In this document: positions 49,306 through 61,300 of the stretch, piece after piece
How the letters are laid out: each line of letters begins with the position of its first letter
Position numbering within the stretch: the first letter of the stretch is position 1
From: Aquila chrysaetos chrysaetos
Taxonomy: Eukaryota; Chordata; Aves; Accipitriformes; Accipitridae
Assembly: GCF_900496995.4 (NCBI RefSeq)
Contig: NC_044029.1
Location: forward strand, 12,214,001-12,278,000
Reading direction: 5' to 3'
DNA length: 64,000 nt
Program-made: the position numbers and the translations under genes
Notes under the pieces: model-generated
Told to the model about the DNA's origin: nothing
Databases searched by the model: none
What the model saw: only the letters and a program-made list of their open reading frames with translations

Positions 49306-52300
49306 AGTGCTGCAATTGATTAAAAAATACACTACCAAGCAGGTACTGCAGAATATACTGAGGTCCAGACTTCCTGTCTCTGCAAGTTCTACTATTGTCT
49401 GCAGAAAAAAGAGAAAAGAAAAGAAAAGAAAAGAAAGAAATTAGAATTTAGCATATAAACAAATGCTAACAACCATCGTAACAGCTTCTTTTCAGACCCA
49501 GGGTCGTGAATGTTATTCATCTCAGGTACTTTCTACACACAGGAACAACTTAAATTCTGCTGAAACTGATTTTAAACCTCCTTTATTAAACCAATACGCT
49601 CATTTACTTCTAAATTAATTCTAGCTTATACTTATTCCTAGTCTATCTAGGTTTAGAGAAAAGGCAAGCTTATATTAATTTTGATACACCTACACAGTGA
49701 TTAGCATCAGTTTGACTAACCTGTTGTTAAACTTATTAAAATTAATGCAGCTGAATTTCCAAACAGGAACATAAATAAAACTAGCTAGCAGGATCAGCCA
49801 GTCTAAACCCCAGACTTTCTTTCCAGAGGTATCCCACCAAAACCTTTACATCTATATTCACCTCTTTCCTCAAATGTTGAAGTTTCAAGAAAGAAAAGAA
49901 ATAATGCAAACCAAACCTCCTCTTACAGATAATGCTATACTTATGGGTCAAGTGATCCACAGAAGTAGGAATCGGTTAAGCATGCCTATACATTCACACT
50001 GAATGATGTATTTCCTTTTTTATTTTGTACACTCCTTCAGTACCCACTACATTGTTGGAATAGAAGGAATCTATTACTCCATTAAATGGTTTCCAACAAT
50101 TTTTAAAATTCAGCAGCTGAAATCATGCCATGTGAGCCTTAAATGACATTTGCAACATATGGAAAATATAATGAAAACATTTTTTTCCAGAATATCCTTC
50201 CTTGAACCAGAAGGAGCTCGCTCCGCATAAACAGCCTAACGGCAAATAGATTAATCTGTTCCCTTTCAAACCACGTATACCATTCACATCAAAGTGGTTT
50301 CTAACTGCAGAAGCAATAAAATAGTCCTTACAACTATTTTCCTCATCACAGTAATATAAACATAACTACCTTAATTAGACGATGACCACTAAGGTGGGCA
50401 TCTTGACCGAAGCTGCCGAAGTTTTCCTCCAAAATACTACACTTAATAACTGGTTTGGAAAAATTTATGGAAACTTTTCCTCAAAGTAACCAGTAAAAGC
50501 TACAGTCAACAGTCCAGGGGTAAATCAGTGTCTTAATGCTTTCCCTGCTGATCTCAGGTAAATGAGGAACAGTCTTCACAGTTTTCTAACACTTCTAAGC
50601 CCTGAAAGTTGGGACTATTCTTTTCTCCTTGCTTGTTGTACTTCCATTTGCTATTGGCCCAGTATTCTTGCCTCCACCACTGCAACCCTTCAGATCCCCT
50701 CTCCAACCATCCACTGCCGTTCACAAGTCCTTCCATGTCTCTCTTGCAGCTTGCCAACTTCAGTACTCAACGTCGCTTTCTCATCGCCCTCTGCCATCCC
50801 TCACTGCTCTAACATTTCCCACTACAGGACTTAAAATTAAAGGGCCTCCCTCACAAGAGTAACTTTTGTAAATAAACCAGATGAACAGAAAGCAAAAAAC
50901 CTGACGAGATGTATCTACCATGATTTCAATGCTGCTGGTGCGGCTTTTGATACCTTAGACAATTTCATACAATACCTTTTGGACAATTTCATACCTAGTT
51001 CCTCTGATTTCAGTGAGAGTATACACTACACTACAGACTAACGAAAGGATGCACCAAGGAATGTACGTGGTGTGATGCTCAGCACTGGAGTTCAGTATTG
51101 TCCACAAGCAAGATCCCAAAGCTCAGGAGAACAGAATTGAACAAGAGCAGATAAATCACTTAAATATAACTCTCATCAGAGCTTATAACACAGAGATCCA
51201 GGAGTACTCAAGTTAGAGCCACGTTGCTGTGCTTTGTAAACCTTGGGTCTATTTTCTATGCTTTTGAACTATTGGAAAATTTTATTTATTTTTTATTTAC
51301 TTATTTGAAAAGTGACTTGGGTTATTTTGTAACAGAGAAGAAAGGACATGACATATCAGAAGGATAAACATCTGAAATTGTTGCTTACTATGCACTTCCA
51401 AACATACTTAACTTGGTCATCTGGAATTAAAAGAATTTTTTTGGTTGCTTATTCCAAAGCTAAAGGCTAACTCAACATTAAACGTCTGGAGACAAATTAT
51501 GAAAATGTGAGAAAGCACTACATTGCATGAAGGTAAGACACACACCCTAAGGTGGTTTATACCCCTGATAATAGATCATCTTACAATTTGGGTAGCTGCA
51601 ATGTAAGAAGTCCAAAACATTCACAGCCATATGCATCTGCCTGAAGACGTTGCATTTTACAATTCCTATCCAGTTCAGCCAGGCTTTTGTAACCACACTT
51701 AACTACTTAAGCAAGCAGATCAAATAAATTGCATATTTGTGCAATTTGCTGAATCCAAACCAAAGTGCAGTTGCTGACTATTCTATTTAATTTAGTCCAG
51801 TTGAAGGAAGAGAATTTAGCCTGGAATTTACTTTGGCAAATTTGCAATAATAGAAAGGGAATTTGCAAGTAAATCTGCACATTGACTAACAACTCAGTTA
51901 TAACCTATTGGAGAATACAAAAATCATTTAAGCTATTGCAACCATCCTTTCAAAGGCTATTACATGTCTATTCCTACATACGGCCATAATTCCAAGTGGT
52001 CTGATGTCGATCCATCCACAAAGGTGTTTCCACAAATGACTGTGAAGTAGAAGCTCAAGGATGTGAGCTTCTAGGAAACTTACCCAAAAAGAAACAAACA
52101 AAATGCTTCTGCTGCTTGTATAAAATTTTGGCATATTCAATGCTCAGTTTGGCTGCTAAGAAAAATGCACTTAATAGAAATCAGAAGTGCTAATAAAAAG
52201 TGTTATAACATCTCAGAAAGGTATCATTAGATCATCCATATTTTCTCTAACATTTATACCAGAACAAAAGCCCACCCCAGATTGCCAGGGGTTTTAGTTG

Positions 52301-55300
52301 TTTTAGCCTCAAAAATGTTTGTCAGTCTAATACTTTTAGATGTAAAAGTTAGGAAAATTGGAGGTGCTTAAAAGTCTGGGAGGTTTTTATAAAATCAAAT
52401 TAACTAACACTTTCCCCACAATGGCTTATTTGTTTCAGTAAGGCAAAACTCTGAAACTTCACGTTTTCATTTTCACCCAACTGCTTTTTAAACTTTTTAT
52501 CTTGAAAATTTAAGTTACAATTTTATTTTATTACTCAAAAAGACCAAAATGCAACTTTGGACCAGTAAGACTTGAACATATATTCCAAATGCAAAAAAAA
52601 GAGAAACCTGGAAGACAAGACTTTTCAACATTTTAGACCTTTTGTTATACAACAATTTATTGAAATTTCACATACTGAACAGCAAACTACTCTGCCCAAC
52701 TGGTGGAAGGCTGCTGAAGAACAAGTTTCACATAGCTCTTGGCTTTACCTTTTTCTTTTGTTCTTCCGTGGCTTTGATGATTCCTGGATCAGATTTCCAG
52801 GATTTTCCAAAATTGTAGAAAAGTGCAATGCTATTAGCGAGGAATGGAAGATGTATAAAGAAAAAATTGAGATGTGTTTAAAGTCAAGGAATCTAAAGTT
52901 TAAAGCCAAATTTCCTCTGAAAACACCCACTGATAATTCTGAAATAAAATTTGAATAAATTTAATTTTTACAAATGCCCCCGAGTCACTGTATTCTGAAA
53001 TTAACAAAATTCAGTGCTGCTGTAAGAACTAGCTTAGTACTCAGTATTTTCTATTGCTTAAACTTGAAAATTTACTTTTTAAAATGTCGTTCTCCATGAT
53101 GCATTTCTAAAGCACTTATCCTTCTAAAGAATGAATAACGATAGTTCAGTTTTTGTAATTATTTTCCCTTTTAAATAAATAAAATTCCATGAAATTTATC
53201 TTCTTAAAAGTATTTCCTGTTTTCAAAATAAACATTTCAGAGCTCTATTTATGAGATAGACATTTGACTGCCTATGTCTTCAGTGGCTTGACATTCCCAT
53301 TAGATCACAGACAGGACTGTTTCTAGCCATAGAAGGAATTGTGCTGCAACAACCATTGGTGCATGGCAATCATGTCTTAACACTTATCTCCAAGAAAGGT
53401 ACTGTCTGAAACCTCGTCCTATTATAAGGCAATACCCATATTTTACATCAAAGTTATTTTTAACATACTAATACATCTAATACTTACAAAACCACAGGGT
53501 TTAGTATTCTCTGGAAGTGCTTATAAAATCAATTACCATAAAAAGACAGAAAACAACCATTAGTTTTAAAATATATTTCCTGTGTTGAATGACTTGCCAT
53601 ATAATATGCCTAGTCTTACAACACTTGACATTTCTTCACCGAATTAAAACAATTTGAAAAACCAAATACTTCAGATATGCTGCTTCCACAAAAAGCAGAA
53701 AATTATTTACTCTGATAAACCTACAAAAGACTTGACCAAGCTGACTAAAGATACCTGTCAGCTGTCAGTCATAACTGTAAGGACATGCCATATTTGACAA
53801 AGCTGTGGTGGCAGAAGCCTCTACAGCATTATCCAGGCAAAAAGGACACTTATTACTCAAGCGTACTCATTAGAACTTCTACTGTATATAACTTTTATAT
53901 GTTTAGTATATTGTGTGTTTACATTACAAAACCCTGCATATAAGACTTAAAAACAAGCATTATGTGGCAATCTGTAGTGAACTGGTATGTAACACTTCAA
54001 AGACAAGAACAAAAAGCCATTTTTTCAATGCTTTGAAAAAAATCTGATTTTGAAATTAGAACAGATGCTCAAGTATGTTCTGCTATATATCTACAAGTAT
54101 ATTCTATTCTGTTTGACTCTATTGGAAAAAATGTTTGTTGAAGGCATTAAACAGTATTAAGAAAAAAATTACACAAACCATTGATAAACAAATCTACCTG
54201 GTATAGCTACAAGCAAATATTAAACGAAAAACCCACAATTTCTATAGAATAACTTCTACACTGCTCTTGTGATGTGAAAGAACCCTGAAATATGAAAAAA
54301 TACAAGTAAGGCCTCTTTTTGACTTCTGAAATACTAACAAAGCCTCATTGTTCATGTGAAGTGTATCCCAAATAACTTCTGTTTTCCTTCTGTTGGGGGG
54401 AGGAATTGGCTGTGAATTTCTAATTAAAAAATATTGGCAAGTTAAGTTAAAATTTTAATCATGTACCTTATACAATAGAATATTACTATTAACTCACTAA
54501 AGGCTGATTAATCTTTCCTCTAACAAGCTGTTTCCAGCAAGTTTATAATAGGGAGAAAAAAACACCAGCTATACTATAAGCTAAACACTCACAGTTCTAT
54601 TTGATACATTACAGATGAAGAGTTCTGACTTTAATATTTACACAATCTAATTTCTTCCTATTTTTTTTCTAAAACTACCTGCTGCCAAGTATAAGCTGGT
54701 TCAACTTACTCGTACAGCTACAGAGAGATTACATTTTCTTTAGAATACTACAAGTATCACTGGGGGGTTTGCCACAACAGTGAAAACTGTTTTTTTCATT
54801 GAAAATACCTCAATCAGACATCTGTTACAAACAATTAAGGCACAACTGAAACAATTATATGACCTATTCCTAATTACTATATGTCATGTCTAGACTGTTG
54901 AAGATAGGGGGAAAGAATTAATTTTGTATCCTGTAGAAGGGGTTTTATAATCTTAAAGTTTTGGAATTGTTTTTTTACTGACTAAAATTTGGACAACCTG
55001 TGTGATAAAGAAGCCGTCTTTTTTCTGAACTTACCCTTCCCCCATTTTACTCCACAATATACAGAGAGAGCATAAGAGACTCCCCACAGAGTCTAAGTTT
55101 TGCCTTTCCTTTTATCATGGTGGTGTCAGATGAGTGCAACACTGACGGTATAAACGGTGGCAGGTAAGGTACTTCCGTGCTGAGGATGTGAGATGTCAGG
55201 AGACTGCATGAGAAAGTAGAGCAGTAACTATGTCAATGGGGAAATACAAAGTCAGCAGTATTTTTCATTAGTATCTTCAAAACCCCATTTCTCATAAGTT

Positions 55301-58300
55301 TTACGCAAAACTGAGGAGAAGGAATGAAAACCAACAAGACTTTTAAGGAGGAAGGGAAGTTAGAATTGTCTTCTCCGGGATATTTCTGGCATATTATGTA
55401 AACAACTCCAACCGTGGGATTCATCTCACCTACCTTAAATCACTCAGTGTGCCTTCATATACAACAGAAAAGAAAAAGGCACATCCAATCTATCTTCAGT
55501 ATCAAGATATTTAAATTAAGCGAGAGGAGCAGTGCCCTCCAAGTGGCTTATGTCTCTCCACTGGCTACAAAGAGAGCTTAAACAACTAACTTAGATATGG
55601 ATGTCCACACTAGAGGTATCTCAAGTTATGTTGAACTCCCCTTTGAAGTTTACTTCCAAAGAGATCTTAGCAACTTGTATCACAGACATCTCTCAAAACT
55701 CTCCATAGGTGAGAAACCTTTGTAGGTTTGCATTAGCTACAGAGTAGGAAATCGGTTCTCCAGAGAGTATGCCTTGTTTTGTCCTAACATCCTCCATTAC
55801 AACCACACAAGGAAAAACGTTACCATATTATTAAAGGCTGCAAAATGCATGATACAGCAGGCATTCACCTGCCCTGTCACCAGTTTGCTGCCTTTTATGA
55901 AGTTTCCCCAGTTTTCATTGTGAGAGACAAAGCAGAAACACCCATGAAACACTTCCTACTTTTAGTCCTAATCAATATCCTCTAATTATTAGAAAAAGTA
56001 CAACAGGCTGAAAATTATTCCAGGAAACCACTTGGAACCCAAAAGACCAACTCATTAAAAAGAAAATTAAAAGCCAACAAGCACCCCACAACCCATGAGT
56101 GAGGTAAACATGTGATGAGCTAATTTTTCATCCTGAACTACAGACTATTTAAAAGGGTTCAAACACATGCAGCTTCCTGCTATCACAGCAATACATCATA
56201 CAAGAGTCTGAAACCAAGTAAAAAATGCACATTATATACCAAGATGCTCCCTTCCACTAACTACAAATCCAGTAATAAAGTCCTTTGCTCCTAAAGAGAA
56301 AAATCTGCAGCCACTGTAAGCTCTCAAAGATCAATACATGCTCATGAACCTGCCAATTCATAACAGCTGTACATCTGGATCCAAGAGTCCAGGTAGATAA
56401 CAGCAGATAGTTACACAAGAAGCCTCATTTGTCTAGGTATTTATTAGACAAAACCATTTTTAATCAACTGAAGCTCTGCAAAAGCTTTCTACCTCTAACA
56501 TTAAAAAAAACCCTTAGCTTGCAAAAACAATTCATTCACTGCCATCTCCCCCACCCCAGATTTTTTTTTTTTTTTTAATTTTAATTTAGAAAAAGTATTT
56601 AGAAGTTCTGGATAGCTGGGTCTGGGGTTTGGATTTTCTGAGTCTTTGGTTCCTCTAGAAACATGGCTGCATGCAAGGAAGTGAATGGCTGCATTTCTTC
56701 CTGCATGCAAGCCTTTTTGCTGTTTTCCTGAAGCTAATTTTGGTAATACGAATGGGGTTTTTTGGTTGTTGTTTTAACTGCTTAACTGTACCAGTTGGCT
56801 TGTTACAGTTTTTAAAACACTATGCTATTGTAACAGCTTTGTGAAAGCATGAAAAATCATCATGAATTCTCTTACACCCAGTTTTTAAAATGATCCCTAA
56901 TTGAAAAAGTATGCAGTGTTTGTTTTCTTTTCTCTAAAACCCATCAATACTGAAATATATTTGAAATAAGATAATCAATACAGTATTAGTCAATGATAAA
57001 TTATTTTTAAAATTATAAATTGGCTTATATCATCTCAGCATCTCAGCATTGCAAGTAGTATGCTCTACCAAAAAAGTTTAATTAACGAAAACTGCACATT
57101 CCCATTTGCACCAAATGGAAGTGGTAGAACCAAAAAACCTGCCTGCGAATATTTTGGGTTACAGCAAACCCTGACATTTTAGAAAAACAGAGCAGTATAA
57201 GAACCTTCTGCCATAACAGACACTATTTGTTCAGCTGGAACTGAAAACGCTGCGTGAACAACTGAGATATGAACTCAGTGCATGTGCCCTGAACTTTTAC
57301 AGGACACAGGAGAATGTTCTACCTATAAGTGCTAATGAAAAAGAATGAAATGTGAAATTCTAGTCTCAAGTTATTAAAACTTTTAAATCCTTTTTTTTTT
57401 CCTTTTGAAATTAAAACTAAATTAAAATATAGTGATTTAGTGTGTAGGATTTTTGAGGGTTCTTTTCCCCCTACTCTGCAAACAGTAGAAGATTAGAATA
57501 CACTAACAGAGCAAGACATAACTATCCTTTGTTATGGGCAAAATACAGTTAAAGGGAAGCAGCAAAATAGCAGCAAAACAGTGGCAGGGAAGCATAGCAC
57601 TATAGACTCACATGATCTGTGTATTTATGGATATAACTTCCTCATTCCCAGCAGGAATAGGATTTCTATTTTAACAAATATAGCAGACTCAGAAGCTGCT
57701 GAGAAAAATCCACTAGAACGGAAATATTGACAAAAATTCAGTACACTAGATTCATCCAAACTGTTTGAATTTACTTTCAAGATTGGTCTTTTAAAAGACA
57801 CATCATTAAGCCTTAGCATTTATAGGCTTATTTGTCATGTGACCACCCTGAAATTCAAGAAAACACACTGCTAATCTTTGGTTTTGTTTGTTCTTTATGA
57901 TACATTGTTTCAACTGCCCTTTTCTGTCTCATTAGGACAAAACGCAGAAGACCTGATGATCTTCCAGACACCTTCAACATATCTACAAGAAAAGAATATT
58001 CTTACCAAACACCCAAATATTAAAGTAATAATTGCAGCAATTAAGACCTTTAAATTATTTGTAATACAAAGTTCCAGTAAGGCAATTTGTGATAGTTGTT
58101 TAAGGTTAGAAACTTTTTTCCTGAGCAAAAGATGGTTAAAACTTGTGAAAACTACCAGGATAGGTTTTATCACTTGAACGTTACAGACTATAAAGTAGTA
58201 CTTTGGTCTGCTGTAAGTAATCATATAAAGCTGTAAAAATACAAGAATCCTTTCTCCAACCACAATGCTGTGCCTCATGCCATAAAAATAGAGCAGGCAT

Positions 58301-61300
58301 GCAATTTCTTTTTTCCAATAAAGCTACAGGGCAATTTTCCAGAAGAAGAATGAATTTGGAATCTTATTACAAAGACTTCCAATTAAAAATCACCAATTAA
58401 AGGAAGATGGCCTCAAGCACTAAGTCTCTAAAACTGCTTGTCAGAGAATTGTGTCAGCTCTAATGAAAGCAATTAGGAACTAAAGTTTTTAGACTACTAC
58501 TTCTGTGTACAAAAAGACTGTTGCAAAGGTTTTGAGGCACCTACCTTAAATTACAGAACCAGTACAGTATTTTATTGACATTCTGAAGTCAGACTTTATT
58601 AGGGTAATTAATTGTCTATGGTTACTACTTCTAGTGGGCAAGGAACATTATTTTGTGACCAAAGAAACTCCAAACTTCAAGTTACATTAATCAGAATGGC
58701 TAACAAATAAAAATCTAAGCAAGTTGGTACAAATATGAAGAAAATACAAGCTTTAGGATAAAAATCTCACAATTTGCCAGCCTGAAGGGACAGCTTTCTA
58801 CCATCATCAAGTTGTGTTGTCTGTGCAGCCATTTTAATATGGTCAAGGATTTGATTTAAAGTTGCACACATTCTTAGATTTGGTTCAAGTTGATGTTATG
58901 TTAGCACAAGAAAGCATTTCACTGTAGCTCAACATTTGCAACCCAAAACATGTAGTAGCATTAGCAAACGTGAGTTTCTAAAGAAACCCTACGGCGTATG
59001 GAGAGCTGAGATTCAGAAGTGAGATGGTGTAGTTCTAATTGCCTCAGAAACTTGTATTTTACTATTTGCCAAAAGTCAGGTTTTCTTAACAAGAAGAAGA
59101 GAAAAGCAACTTCACTCTAGAGGCATGACATATTTAGACAGTTCTACTCCATTCCATAAAACCTGAAAAAGTATACCTCCATTTTTAACTACTGCTTTTT
59201 AAAATGTTTTTCATATTCATTTCGTACTCGCTTTCCTCATTCTGCAGTTACTAGTAATTTTAATTGAGTAAAAACATAGAATATCAGGCCAGAGAGACTG
59301 GTAGCAGGACCAGCATTTCTAAATAACTATTTCAAGACATAGTCATGCTAATACTGATAGAATTACTTTTTTTTTTATTTTTTTTTTTAACTTAACAGCT
59401 ACTAGATTTTCATTTTTAGGTTTTTAAAACGTGAAATAGCAGTCATCTCCAGTCACATGGGACTGCTATTATTCACAGCAGCACCTTTGCAAACACTGTC
59501 AGCATAGAAGCCAAGGGCAGCATGGAAGCAGGGTCTCCTCTCTGTTCCCAGCCCAAAAATGCGAGTCTCATTTAGCTAAGGTTGGAGAACATATTAACAA
59601 GATGATAAAAGGGTTGCACTGCTACTATCCTATTTCATGGTAATTCCTTTGAGGAGGAAAAGAAAACCAGTTTCTAGAAAAGCCAAGCCAACATCCATCA
59701 CAAATATTAAGTTCACTTCAAGTATTTACAACTGTAAGAACTGTATTAAACATTTAATAAAACATTAAATCTCTATTTTCGTTTCTTGGTTATTGTAATT
59801 TCAATACCCAAGGAAGTTGTTTAAAAATTTGAATATATTTCCTTAAGGTGGGGAACTGATGTTCTTCAGTGAACTCAATCATTTTCTACCCCGGTGAGTA
59901 CAAAAAGTTCCTATCTAGGCAGACCGTAAAAAACATAAAAAGATGGGCATATGCTGAATCTCTGTAATCTAGTGTTGTTAATACATACATCTTCAAAAAC
60001 TGAAAATACAGTTAACAAATGTATCTAAAGTCTGTACGAAATGGAATTTGCAAAATCTTTAGGAAGAACTAACTATAAAGCTAATTCCATTGGAATTGGT
60101 ACATACCACGAAATTACCTACTGCTTTGCAGAAAAGCAGTGTGTAAAAACACAGTCAATTACACCTTGTCACCTCACAGCCAGAGTATATTTTATAGAGT
60201 TGCTTACATTTCCCCCACTTAAGAAACTGGTAAAGCACAGGAAGTTTTGCAGACTACTGTAAGCCAATTTTGAGGAAAATCTTTCACATACTGAAGCAAA
60301 GCAATAGAATGCACATTTCTAAAGCGGTAAAATAATTACCATCAATATAGAAAGCAATGTTTAATAGAGATAGCCATTTTAAAATTTTAATTTGTTTACT
60401 TACTCTTATATATAGGATATATCTAGGTATTACCTCATCCTACTAACATGGAAAAGGATTACTTATTGCTGTACACAAAAAAAGGATATCATTCCAAAAC
60501 CAGAAGAACCACGTCACATACATCCAGAATTTTGTTGCCAAGTATATTCCAAGAGGCAGTGCACTGTGCATGGAGTGATCAAAGAATGACCTGTAAAGTA
60601 GGAGCAACGTCACATGATAAGTTTCGACTTATAAAACGTAAATCCTGAGCTATTGCTTCTGAAAAACACTTGCCGTTAAAATATGTACTATATGGGATAT
60701 TGCAAAATAAACCATAAAAACATTTTCCCTCTCTTTTACCTTCAAAGTTCATGAGAAATTCCCATCCTCAACCTGTCCAGGTGAAGGGTCGTGACTGAAA
60801 ATTATTTAACTAAATTTATACATTTGCTTTTGAAGTGAATGTCAAGAACTGGACAAGAAAGGTAGAATGAGTAAATACTCATGCTAAAACAACACTGTGA
60901 AAGCAGTTAGAAACCTGTCAGATTCCTAGCCTACACAGATAGTAGTTGCAAACTACATTTAGTTATGAGATTTCAGTGCTAAAGATATTTTGGAAACCCA
61001 TGCAATGAAAATTACACATTAAAATTACTTCAGTAAGAAAAAAAAGCGTAGGAGACCTTGGTGTTATCAGCCTACATACTTGAAATATTTCAGATTCTTG
61101 AATCTTTTGCCAATAGAAAGCCGGAAGAAAACCCAGATTAATTTACTTCCAACATCACTAGATTTGCCAAGTTCTAAGATAGAATGCTGCTACTTTAATT
61201 AAAAAAAAAAAAAAAAAAAAAAAATTAAGCCATCAGAGTTATTTTCACCTTCTTATACTCTTGCATTTCAAAGACTGTTCTGAATACAGTTGAACATAGT

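Larger units (their letters stand above)
49399..52748 (-). other. ZDHHC17 intron after residue 123
   Basis: U2-type GT-AG intron (donor GTAAAG), phase 0. It holds a pyrimidine-rich island at about 50560-50860 and a small hairpin (TAGAAGCTCA at 52048-52057 against TGAGCTTCTA at 52064-52073, with GTTTCC/GGAAAC outside). No other gene is seen. Confidence 0.85.
52874..60489 (-). other. U12-type (AT-AC) intron of ZDHHC17, 7616 bases
   Basis: The 5' splice site is ATATCCTTTT (60489-60480), an exact minor-spliceosome AT-AC donor. The 3' end is AC (52875-52874). TTCCTTGAC (52891-52883) is a near-ideal U12 branch site, with its branch A 10 bases from the intron end. There is no AG between the branch site and base 42 of the following exon, so a standard acceptor is not available. 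Splicing here restores Asp82 and the conserved reading frame on both sides. The rest of the intron is AT-rich with no gene seen. Confidence 0.93.

Noticed and set aside
52745-52930. 61-residue - frame
   Set aside because: It overlaps the true ZDHHC17 exon 52873-52749 but in another frame; the correct frame gives the conserved transmembrane sequence.
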